DNA from: Pseudanabaena sp. UBA1465
GTDB lineage: Bacteria; Cyanobacteriota; Cyanobacteriia; Pseudanabaenales; Pseudanabaenaceae
Length of the DNA: 7,193 bases
Direction of reading: 5' to 3'
Assembly: GCA_002325645.1 (NCBI GenBank)
Contig: DCSN01000167.1
Location: forward strand, 9,544-16,736
Shown here: in pieces, positions 1-5,871 of the stretch
Layout of the letters: each line of letters starts with the position of its first letter
Numbering within the stretch: position 1 is the first letter of the stretch
Made by a program: the position numbers and the translations under genes
The notes under the pieces: generated by a model
What the model saw: only the letters and a program-made list of their open reading frames with translations
Database searches by the model: none
Told to the model about the DNA's origin: nothing

Positions 1-64
1 CGCCTAATTATTCACTTTGTAGCACCTATTCTTTGGGTGGGAAGGGAGTATTTAATTTTTATGT
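1..64. other. Short intergenic edge, no feature seen
   Basis: These 64 nt follow the TAA of the vWA-OmpA gene. I see no terminator with a U-run and no start of a further gene. CACC...GGTG at about 26-38 could form only a trivial stem. Confidence 0.5.
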
Positions 65-2251
65 TTAGCGTTGTTCTTTAAGTTGTTCTTTAAGTTGTTC
101 TTTAAACTGAAGGACAACTCGGCGATTAAAGGCATTGTCGATAGCGGTACTGTTTTTCCGCAATGGTTGTAGCCAAGACAAAGCCTCAAAAGTGATTTTA
201 TAGTTATCATCAAGCCCGCGATCGCGTAATAATTTCACCACTTCATTTGCCCTTGATTGGGAAAGATCGAGATTGTACGCATAATCTCCAGTTGTGTCAG
301 CGTGACCACTGACTTGAATAATTCCTCGTCGCCCTTGTATTTTTGTCCAGAAATTATCGATTTTGCTTTCCTCCGTCGGCATTAGTTGGACTTCATCGGA
401 AGGAAAAAAGATCGTCACTTCTAAGTCTGGATTGGTAATTGGCAAAATTGAAGTACTAATATTGCGGCGATCGCGATTATTATTTGCAGGGTTGCTAGCA
501 GAACTTTTTACAGTATTGCTACTAGTTTTTTCAATAAGATCCCCAATAGTTTTTAGGAAATTATTCTCTGAATTAATGGTCAAACTATTTGCTGATCTAT
601 TGGATTTATTGGGCTGAAGGTCATTGCTAGTTGTCGTTGCAGGATTTACAGCTTTTTTATTTTGAGGAATACTTAATATTTTAGCTGAATTGCCGCTATT
701 TTTGCTAGAACTATTGCTAGAGTTATTATTTACAATTTTATCGGGTTTGTTGAGATTAGATTGATCAAGATTGGTGATTGGTTGAGAAGCTGATTTATTG
801 GGTGTTGCTTTTGGATTTAAATCTACTTTTCTAGTATTTTCAAAGTTAGCTATATCTTGTAACTTGTTGTCATCCGATTGCTTGATTAAAATAGCAAAGG
901 CGATCATCGTCCCTAGGAAAGCAGCACCAATTAATAGAGCAGATAACCATTTCCACCAAGGGCTTAATGGTGAATTCATCTCGGCAGTTTGTTGAGACTG
1001 TTGATGATCAGATTGATCAGATTGATCAGCAAAAGATGATCTCAAAACTTGATTGCGGTTTTCCCTTGCCTTAATTTCAAAATCGAATAGCTTTTTCTTA
1101 GCTAAAGGTGCGATCGCGACATCACTGAATATTATTGATTGCCGAATACGTCGATTATTTACCTCTAACTCAAACCATTGCGAATCATCACGCATTACAA
1201 AATCAACCTTAGCGGGTAAACCATTAGCATAGGATTTGACGCAATTTCCTGCATCATCGTAAATAGAACCACTCGCGGCAATTATCTGATTGTCATTAAC
1301 CACTTCTGCAAAAATTTGCGTGAGATTATGCATTTCACTAGCAATTTTGTAATCCCATAGATCGATATCTAAGCCCGTATCAAAATCATCTAATTCCTGC
1401 AATTGGTAACGATCAATATCATTACCAATACCAATCAAAATTAGTTTTAAATAATTTCTCTTGCCGACCGCAATTTCTAAAGCTAATTCTTTGGTATAAA
1501 TCTTGACCTGTTCTAAATCATCAATTCTGCCATCGGTCAAAAAGATATATATGCCTCGTGGGGATCGACGATATTGATCTACAAAATAGGCGATCGCAGG
1601 TAAGAGCTTTGTCGTCTTGCCGAGTTTAAAACTAGCAGGTCCCGTAATCGCTAAATCCTGACAACCTAACGCATCAAACTCACCTAAAGCTTGAATTTCA
1701 TCACCCTTGCCACAGCCCCAATAAATTAGCGAGGTCTTGCCAGTCCCATCTAAACTTCCCGCTAAATAAGACGTGAAATTTTGCACCAAGGGCTGCAAAA
1801 TATTTTCTGTGTAGTTAATCTCATAGCCACGTCTTTGAATTTCCGCAAACGCCTCGCGCTCAATCTTCCGTGTTGGTTCACCATCTTCCATATAGGCGCG
1901 TAATCGACCTTGCTTGATATAGTCGGTCAATAGTTCTGGATCGACTCTTGCCTCTACTTTGCGCCCATAGGCTCGCTTCATCGAAGCACTAGCATCTAAT
2001 GCTAACCCCGTGCGCCAACCTTCCGCAAAACGTCCCTGTGGTTCCATGGCGATCGTCAAGGATACCCGACATTCCGTTGTCGTAGAGTTTGATGCTAACT
2101 GTTCCCTAAAAACATTTACCTCGCCAAATTCGGCGGCTACCAAATGCGCTGGCATCTGGTAGCCTTTGATATCATTGCTAAATTTATTCAATAATTCACC
2201 ATTGACTTCACGTTCTAATTCATTAAGCTCGGAATTATTTTCATGTAGCAT
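65..2251 (-). CDS. vWA-transmembrane-OmpA fusion protein, 728 aa
   Basis: Residues 1-40 are a charged extension. Residues 41-47 (EFGEVNV) begin the region shared with the 329-aa protein. The vWA domain spans about 78-320 with MIDAS residues DASAS (86-90), Thr214 and Asp240 (FLTDG). Compared with its paralogue it has about 37 extra, highly charged residues just after DASAS (about 100-137). A beta module follows (322-378), then a Q/S-rich stretch, one membrane helix at about 432-457 (WWKWLSALLIGAAFLGTMIA...), and a disordered N/S/K-rich linker of about 150 aa (458-608). The C-terminal OmpA-like domain (611-716) keeps the peptidoglycan-binding pattern: GHADTTG with Asp652, N660, LSQSRANEV with Arg667, and NRRV at 709-712. 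With no signal peptide, the vWA should face the cytosol and the OmpA domain the periplasmic cell wall, as in MotB-like proteins. The C-terminus ends in a repeat (KEQLKEQLKEQR). Start is uncertain: no good ribosome site. Confidence 0.93.
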   Translation of the reverse strand: MLHENNSELNELEREVNGELLNKFSNDIKGYQMPAHLVAAEFGEVNVFREQLASNSTTTECRVSLTIAMEPQGRFAEGWRTGLALDASASMKRAYGRKVEARVDPELLTDYIKQGRLRAYMEDGEPTRKIEREAFAEIQRRGYEINYTENILQPLVQNFTSYLAGSLDGTGKTSLIYWGCGKGDEIQALGEFDALGCQDLAITGPASFKLGKTTKLLPAIAYFVDQYRRSPRGIYIFLTDGRIDDLEQVKIYTKELALEIAVGKRNYLKLILIGIGNDIDRYQLQELDDFDTGLDIDLWDYKIASEMHNLTQIFAEVVNDNQIIAASGSIYDDAGNCVKSYANGLPAKVDFVMRDDSQWFELEVNNRRIRQSIIFSDVAIAPLAKKKLFDFEIKARENRNQVLRSSFADQSDQSDHQQSQQTAEMNSPLSPWWKWLSALLIGAAFLGTMIAFAILIKQSDDNKLQDIANFENTRKVDLNPKATPNKSASQPITNLDQSNLNKPDKIVNNNSSNSSSKNSGNSAKILSIPQNKKAVNPATTTSNDLQPNKSNRSANSLTINSENNFLKTIGDLIEKTSSNTVKSSASNPANNNRDRRNISTSILPITNPDLEVTIFFPSDEVQLMPTEESKIDNFWTKIQGRRGIIQVSGHADTTGDYAYNLDLSQSRANEVVKLLRDRGLDDNYKITFEALSWLQPLRKNSTAIDNAFNRRVVLQFKEQLKEQLKEQR
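71..106 (-). repeat. 12-bp triplet repeat at the 3' end of the vWA-OmpA gene
   Basis: TTGTTCTTTAAG occurs at 71-82 and 83-94, with a third copy at 95-106 differing only in its last base. It is in frame and encodes the repeated LKEQ units ending in KEQLKEQLKEQR, immediately before the TAA. The copy number is likely to vary by slippage without breaking the reading frame. Confidence 0.95.
218..225. repeat. HIP1 octamer GCGATCGC, one of eight
   Basis: The cyanobacterial highly iterated palindrome is present here and at 467-474, 1110-1117, 1590-1597, 2313-2320, 3427-3434, 6580-6587 and 6849-6856. Six of the eight are inside coding sequence. A chance occurrence would be about 0.1 per 7 kb at equal base frequencies, so this supports cyanobacterial origin. 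No copy lies between about 3440 and 6575, in the DUF2589-like block. Confidence 0.95.
1011..1028 (-). repeat. 9-bp direct repeat before the membrane helix
   Basis: GATTGATCA is repeated exactly at 1011-1019 and 1020-1028, next to a degenerate third copy. It encodes the DQSDQSD stretch in the Q/S/D-rich juxtamembrane linker of the vWA-OmpA protein (residues about 409-416). A low-complexity spacer is more likely than a functional motif. Confidence 0.85.
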
Positions 2252-2373
2252 GGCATTTTTGCATAGATGGGGCAGCCCCCTTGAAATAAGGAGGAATCAA
2301 GTAGAAATATAGGCGATCGCTAATATTCGCTAACATTAGTGAAACCTTTTTTTATACGAAGTCTACTACATCT
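2252..2373. other. 122-nt spacer between the vWA genes with an imperfect hairpin
   Basis: Read on the minus strand, CTAATGTTAGCGAATATTAG (2339-2320) can form an 8-bp stem with one G-U pair and a 4-nt loop. It is flanked by a HIP1 site (2313-2320) and has no U-run after it. Nearer the ATG, GGGG-CTG-CCCC (2279-2269) could form a small GC hairpin. No clear Shine-Dalgarno precedes the ATG at 2251, so the downstream vWA-OmpA gene may be translated inefficiently or by a leader-dependent route. Confidence 0.45.
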
Positions 2374-3363
2374 TTACCATTGCTCGGTTTGAGAAAGAGG
2401 AATAAGCGGCACTTCGTCTTTAGGTAAAGCTTCCGTAATATCTTGTGTTACATTGCCACCCGAAAACTCTAGGGTAAATGATGTTGAACCCGCAGGCAGT
2501 TTAAAACGCATTAAGGCAGGTACTCCCAGATTATATTCTTCGCAAACTGTTCCTTCCTGATTGAGAATCCGTCCATAATTGGTAACAATCGTTTCGGCAG
2601 ACACAAACTCTTTAAAAATCTGTTCCAAAATTTGGATGTCGTCGGCAACTTGATAATCCCAAAGATCGATATCACGCCCTGCATCATCCTTGATAAAGCT
2701 TCCTTCAAACATATTATCGAGTTCTTCCAGTTGCTTCTCATCAATCTCTTTGCCCACACCAATTAGCAACAGCTTGATAAATGGTGTGATTTTATCCGCA
2801 ATCTCTAGGGCATATTTGAAACAATATTCTTTGACATCTTCAAGATCTTCGATGATGCCATCGGTAATAATCAGACAAATTGCCGCAGGTTGTTTGACCC
2901 CGATCGCAGGGGAATCTTTATATTTGTTAATAAAATGTCGTAAAGGTGGTAATAGTTTTGTCCCTGTTCCCCAAGGGATTTTTGGACCTTGAATGGGAAA
3001 CTGCTCAATCGCTTCACCACTAAAGCTGCCTAAATCTTCAATGAGTTCACCTGCTGCACCACAAGCCCAATTGATCAGATCCACCTTACCCGTTGCAGCA
3101 AAATTAGCGAGATATTTGACCATAACTCTGGTCACTGGCTCGACAACGTTTTGGGTGATGGCAGCACTGGCAAAGAAACTACTAACAACGCCACTGATGC
3201 CATACATCTTTTTCATGGATGCTGAACCATCTAAAGCTAAGCCGACCCTTGCGCCCTCAATGTCTGGAACCATCAGGATCGTTGCAACGATGTCAATTTC
3301 CCCATTGTTTTTGGGATAAACATTGACTTCCCCAAAGGGCTGAACGACACTTTTTAATTGCAT
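2374..3363 (-). CDS. Soluble vWA-domain protein, 329 aa
   Basis: A von Willebrand factor A domain fills residues about 35-255, with a full MIDAS metal site: DGSAS at 45-49 (DxSxS), Thr135 in GTGTKLLP, and Asp168 in IITDG. vWA domains bind a divalent cation and, through it, acidic partners. Before it, residues 1-33 form strands with FGEVNVY (10-16). After it, residues about 257-311 form a beta module (IVTNYGRILNQEG, VPALMRFKLPAG, FTLEFSG). DIDLWDY at 231-237 is identical in the larger paralogue. The LALDGSASM..MYG motif resembles TerF-type vWA proteins of stress-response operons, but no TerD or TerC gene is here, so that link is only similarity. No signal peptide or TM, so cytosolic. The ribosome site is weak (AGAGAAA before the ATG). 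It lies 122 nt upstream of its membrane-anchored paralogue and could form part of one complex with it. Confidence 0.92.
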   Translation of the reverse strand: MQLKSVVQPFGEVNVYPKNNGEIDIVATILMVPDIEGARVGLALDGSASMKKMYGISGVVSSFFASAAITQNVVEPVTRVMVKYLANFAATGKVDLINWACGAAGELIEDLGSFSGEAIEQFPIQGPKIPWGTGTKLLPPLRHFINKYKDSPAIGVKQPAAICLIITDGIIEDLEDVKEYCFKYALEIADKITPFIKLLLIGVGKEIDEKQLEELDNMFEGSFIKDDAGRDIDLWDYQVADDIQILEQIFKEFVSAETIVTNYGRILNQEGTVCEEYNLGVPALMRFKLPAGSTSFTLEFSGGNVTQDITEALPKDEVPLIPLSQTEQW

Positions 3364-3595
3364 ATTCGGTTTCTCTGATAGTTCACAACAAAATAGTAGC
3401 TTAAAATCTAAACAAAGGTCGGCGGCGCGATCGCACCAAGGCCCCGCATCTCAGTTATTAGGTGACGCGACACCAATGGATGTACTGACGTAGGTTTACA
3501 TCATAAAAGTACGCAGCAAAGCCCCAAGACATCTGCACAACAGCCCGTCAAACCATCGCACGAATCACAAATCTACCCATAAGTAAAAATATTTT
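3364..3595. other. 232-nt non-coding spacer
   Basis: No frame of useful length is open here. A minus-strand ATG at about 3580 reads only 10 codons (MGRFVIRAMV) to a TGA, then stays open for about 30 more codons (QMSWGFAAYFYDVNL...) to a double stop. That could be a relic or chance. The segment looks GC-richer than the flanking spacers. It contains one HIP1 site (3427-3434), a quasi-palindrome GGTGACGCGACACC (3461-3474), and a 12-bp palindrome AAAAATATTTTT (3585-3596) touching the stop of the coiled-coil gene. The promoter of the vWA gene at 3363 probably lies here, but I see no convincing -35/-10 pair; TACTAT about 30 nt before the ATG is a weak -10 candidate. No terminator with a U-run is visible. 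Confidence 0.5.
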
Positions 3596-4102
3596 TCATT
3601 CACTGCGGATATTTAACTTTAGCTCATGCAGTGTCGCGCTATCTAATGTGGTACTTGGCTCAGGAAAGACGAGAACCCCCTCATCCCCAAGTTTAGCAGT
3701 TGCTAGTCTGAGAGTAATATTGGCATCTACCAACTTAAAGTTCTTCATAGTACTGAGAGATTCAAGAGTTTGGCTAATTAAGTTCGATCCTTCTTCGACA
3801 GTCAATATCTTAAGTGGACTCTCCTTAACTTGTGCTGACAATTTTTTGATTGTAAGTTCAAGCTGGGCGTTCTTTTTCTGGATGTCGGTAACTGTTCGCT
3901 GCAATGTTGAGATTTCTTTCTTCACTGACGTAGATTCCTGCTGTGCTTTCTGTTTTTCTAAAATAGCTTCCTGAGTTTTCTGTTGCAAAATCTTGGATTC
4001 TTTTTTCAGATTATCAACGGCCTCACTCAAATTGCGGTTCTCTTTGGCGAGTTCTGCAATTATTTGTCTCTCAGTCTTATCAGTAGTCGCTTCTTTAAGC
4101 AT
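3596..4102 (-). CDS. Coiled-coil protein with beta-rich C-terminus, 168 aa
   Basis: Residues about 10-95 are almost uninterrupted heptad-type helix, rich in K, E, Q, with I/L/V at regular spacing (IIAELAKENRNL, AVDNLKKESKIL, ISTLQRTVTDIQ, LELTIKKLSAQV) and no prolines. It is a coiled coil probably used for oligomerisation or as a spacer. Residues 97-168 form a separate small domain: LKILTVEEG, helix LISQTLESLSTM, strands FKLVDANITLRLATAK (122-137), GVLVFPEP (142-149) and LHELKLNI (158-165). The FKLVDANITLRL strand resembles the core strand of the preceding three proteins, so this may be a coiled coil fused to a related fold; that link is weak. No signal peptide or TM. It is last in the tight block and is followed by a 232-nt spacer. 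Function unknown; a linker bridging vWA and DUF2589-like proteins is speculation. Confidence 0.8.
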   Translation of the reverse strand: MLKEATTDKTERQIIAELAKENRNLSEAVDNLKKESKILQQKTQEAILEKQKAQQESTSVKKEISTLQRTVTDIQKKNAQLELTIKKLSAQVKESPLKILTVEEGSNLISQTLESLSTMKNFKLVDANITLRLATAKLGDEGVLVFPEPSTTLDSATLHELKLNIRSE

Positions 4103-4106
4103 TGTA

Positions 4107-4114
4107 TTCTCCTT
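4107..4114 (-). promoter_or_regulatory. Strong Shine-Dalgarno for the coiled-coil gene
   Basis: AAGGAGAA on the minus strand sits 4 nt (6 nt from the AAGGAG core) before the ATG at 4102-4100. It is the best ribosome site in the window and fixes that start; the signals of the neighbouring genes are weaker. Confidence 0.75.
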
Positions 4115-4124
4115 GAATTAAGTC

Positions 4125-4631
4125 TTACTTGCGCTCAATCTGCATATCTTCAACCTGAAAACTGCGGAGAGTTATCCCAGATGATTCTTTGATATCCACT
4201 AGCCATCGGCTCTTAGCAGCAACGTAGGCAATATCTACATCAAGCTTGCCAAAAATTTCTTGCAGTCGAACTACATCAGGAGTCGCAAGAACTTCCTCCC
4301 TGATCTTACTGGGTTTACGAATAGAAGGGCGGACTGTCTCATCAGGAACAGCAAGCAATCGAGCACGGATACTTGAAAAGACCCCTGGATTTAACTTTTC
4401 CAGTTGAGTTGTATCTCCACTCACGGGATGGATGTTAAGACCACCAGTGGCATCGTCGTCGATCACCATTTTGACATCAAACTCTATCTCGCTGATGGCG
4501 ATTCCTGTTTGTGAGGTTTTAGCACTGTTGGAATTCTCCAAGGCTTCCGCATCAATTTGAGTTTGAGCCTGAATCATGGACTTGCCAAATTCGCTCAGGA
4601 GATTATTTAAATTTATTTTTTTAGAGAGCAT
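4125..4631 (-). CDS. Divergent DUF2589-related protein, 168 aa
   Basis: There is no firm family match. The 168-aa product starts with an amphipathic helix, LLSEFGKSMIQAQTQID (11-27), placed like the 'KLA..IA.AQA.LD' helix of the two DUF2589-like proteins upstream. It continues with a strand pair IAISEIEFDVKMVID (44-58) resembling FSEATIEVTMDIK. A loop with ATGGLNIHPVSG follows at 61-72, then a basic region RPSIRKPSKIREEV (101-114). The C-terminal beta segments are LDVDIAYVAAKSRWLVDI (130-147) and ITLRSFQVEDMQIE (153-166). No TM or signal peptide is present. Translation is probably coupled to the upstream gene (8-nt gap), and it ends 22 nt before the coiled-coil gene. I infer a diverged member of the same structural set; a profile-profile search would decide. 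Confidence 0.75.
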   Translation of the reverse strand: MLSKKINLNNLLSEFGKSMIQAQTQIDAEALENSNSAKTSQTGIAISEIEFDVKMVIDDDATGGLNIHPVSGDTTQLEKLNPGVFSSIRARLLAVPDETVRPSIRKPSKIREEVLATPDVVRLQEIFGKLDVDIAYVAAKSRWLVDIKESSGITLRSFQVEDMQIERK

Positions 4632-4633
4632 TA

Positions 4634-4641
4634 CTTTTCCT
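4634..4641 (-). promoter_or_regulatory. Shine-Dalgarno overlapping the previous stop codon
   Basis: On the minus strand the TAG stop of the 4640-5161 gene runs into AGGAAAAG, and the next ATG follows after a total gap of 8 nt. The ribosome site of the 4125-4631 gene thus includes bases of the previous stop codon, so translation of the two is probably coupled. Confidence 0.6.
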
Positions 4642-5161
4642 ATTCTCCTATCTGATTTTCAACATTGAGTATGACATTCAAACGGGATGGTGGCGGAACT
4701 GGAACCAATTTAACTGTCATTTTTGTAGAAATGCTCACATCTCGGTTCAAACGCCTCTGAGTTTGCAGTGACTTGGTGGCTGCAAACAGTGATTGCCTAG
4801 AGTTAACAGTTCCTGAACTATTTATTTGCTCCACGACTTTGAGATCCATTGCCACTTCTACTGTTGCTTCTGAAAAAGCGAAGAAAGTCGGCAGCATTCC
4901 TAGTTCTAGCAAACTGACCTGCACTGGTGATGCTTGCTCGTAACTAACTGCCCCTTCCTCGGTAACTATCTGGCGGATGCTGGGGACTATAGAGACCTGA
5001 GTGCGAGCCAATTCCTGAAGAACTTGAGCTGAGGAAAGATCGAGTCGTGCTTGACCTTCAGCTACCGCTTCGGCAAGTTTGGTAATCAACTCAGCCAGAT
5101 CGGCTCCCAACAGTTCTTGGGTAGGTTCGCTTAAATTTTTGGGCGTGAGATTGAAAGCCAT
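4640..5161 (-). CDS. DUF2589-like protein, second tandem copy
   Basis: The 173-aa product is soluble in appearance. Residues 15-108 match residues 6-99 of the 5312-5845 product without gaps, 46 of 94 identical by hand count. Conserved blocks include QELL, KLA...GQA.LD, G.VSY.QA.P, VSLL.LG.LPTF.FSEAT and VPVPPP.R. The middle (109-148) is unrelated in sequence and S/T/Q/R-rich, so the paralogues have kept the N-terminal helix and strand core and diverged in the second half. The C-terminus KLVPVPPPSRLNV (151-163) is shared again. GAGGCGAA lies about 11 nt before the ATG, a weak ribosome site. It follows the hairpin-containing gap and ends 8 nt before the next ATG. The role is unknown; paralogues of this kind could form a hetero-oligomer (inference). 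Confidence 0.85.
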   Translation of the reverse strand: MAFNLTPKNLSEPTQELLGADLAELITKLAEAVAEGQARLDLSSAQVLQELARTQVSIVPSIRQIVTEEGAVSYEQASPVQVSLLELGMLPTFFAFSEATVEVAMDLKVVEQINSSGTVNSRQSLFAATKSLQTQRRLNRDVSISTKMTVKLVPVPPPSRLNVILNVENQIGE

Positions 5162-5217
5162 AAAGCAATTTTTCGCCTCAATGTGACTATTTTCAAGATT
5201 ATCGGTACTAATACAGG

Positions 5218-5272
5218 ATTCTAGAAATAGGATGGGCAGTGCTTCGCGCCACCCATCCTATTTCTAGAGAAT
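5218..5272. repeat. Long near-perfect palindrome between the two DUF2589-like genes
   Basis: Two perfect 17-bp arms, TCTAGAAATAGGATGGG at 5220-5236 and its reverse complement at 5252-5268, enclose 15 nt. Read as minus-strand RNA the interior also pairs: GGGUGGCGC and GCACUGCCC can form a further 6 bp beyond the GGG/CCC, with two G-U wobbles, one mismatch and a GAA loop, giving a stem of about 23 bp. ATTC/GAAT at the outer ends can extend it past a 2-nt bulge. Neither strand has a T-run after the stem, so it is not an ordinary intrinsic terminator. It fills most of a 150-nt intergenic gap in an otherwise tightly packed block. Possible identities are a REP/MITE-type dispersed palindrome, an mRNA-stabilising or processing hairpin protecting the upstream message, or an attenuator. 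Confidence 0.9.
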
Positions 5273-5311
5273 TACTACTCAAGGCTATCAGCCAATCTAT
5301 TTTTTACTTGG

Positions 5312-5845
5312 TTAGCCACCTGCTCCTCCTTCTGCTTGGGGACGATTATCAACGACAATCAAGCGCGGCTCGATTCGGGCGGGAGGAGGCACGGGGACGA
5401 GTTTAGTGTATAGGCGGCTAGTGCCTTTAACTTCTTTGCCAAATTTGCGGTTGTGGGAAACTTCAGCTTTGACAGAGGCACTCCACATCGAGAAGCCAGC
5501 TTTGGCTTCTGCCGTTACTTTTACATTGGTTTCACTACTGGAGGTTGTCTTGATATCCATCGTGACTTCAATAGTTGCTTCCGAAAACTGATAGAAAGTT
5601 GGCAGCAATCCTATTTGTAAGAGGGATACCTCGATTGGGGGAGCCTGAGAATAGCTGACGGTACCATCCGATGCGATCGTTTGCGTGACGGCGAGAACGA
5701 CGGGAATTTCAGTGTCTGCTAACATTTGGGCTGTACTGACTGAATTGCTGTCAAGCGCAGCTTGGGCATTCGCAATCCCCATCGCTAGCTTTGCTACCAT
5801 ATCAGGAAGGGGAACGTCTAGAAGTTCTTGTCCAACACTTGCCAT
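5312..5845 (-). CDS. DUF2589-like protein, first tandem copy
   Basis: The 177-aa product has no signal peptide or TM segment and should be cytosolic. Layout: an amphipathic N-terminal helix with 'LPDMVAKLAMGIANAQAALD' at 13-32; a beta region with TVSY then IEVSLLQIGLLPTFYQFSEA (71-90) running into TIEVTMDIK (91-99); a polar, variable stretch at 100-145; then YTKLVPVPPPARI (146-158) and an acidic/Gly-rich tail. This order (helix with AQA, 'v.LL.i..lP.f.i.e..i....ki', variable S/A-rich strand, Y...v.v....P) is what I recall for DUF2589, a family of unknown function. The assignment is by eye, not by profile search. AAGAGGAAA lies 8 nt from the ATG, a good ribosome site. By hand count the first domain shares 46 of 94 residues, ungapped, with the product of 4640-5161. 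The partner and function are unknown; its structural look suggests an assembly or scaffold component (inference). Confidence 0.85.
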   Translation of the reverse strand: MASVGQELLDVPLPDMVAKLAMGIANAQAALDSNSVSTAQMLADTEIPVVLAVTQTIASDGTVSYSQAPPIEVSLLQIGLLPTFYQFSEATIEVTMDIKTTSSSETNVKVTAEAKAGFSMWSASVKAEVSHNRKFGKEVKGTSRLYTKLVPVPPPARIEPRLIVVDNRPQAEGGAGG

Positions 5846-5871
5846 GATGTTTTCCTCTTTTTGATAACCAG

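Noticed and set aside
2286..2297. Plus-strand AAGGAGGAATC as a ribosome site
   Set aside because: No start codon with a usable frame follows on the plus strand; the match is probably chance in a spacer.
2511..2762. Second minus-strand frame of 83 codons inside the vWA gene
   Set aside because: It is a shifted shadow of the vWA coding frame, with unusual composition and no ribosome site.
2993..3319. Plus-strand open frame of 108 codons
   Set aside because: It lies antisense inside the soluble vWA gene, whose MIDAS motifs show the minus frame is the real one; no ribosome site and no recognisable domain. The same applies to the plus-strand frames at 363-617, 798-995, 2690-2992, 3648-3974, 3983-4192 and 5406-5591.
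2374..3363. Member of a Ter (tellurium-resistance/stress) operon
   Set aside because: The vWA motif resembles TerF-type proteins, but no TerD, TerB, TerC or TerY companion is in the window, so the name is not justified.
3585..3596. AAAAATATTTTT palindrome as a terminator
   Set aside because: It is a 12-bp AT palindrome with no loop and no GC stem; it cannot form a stable terminator hairpin.
5220..5268. Strong hairpin as an intrinsic terminator
   Set aside because: Neither strand has a run of T after the stem, and the next gene follows on the same strand within a tight block.
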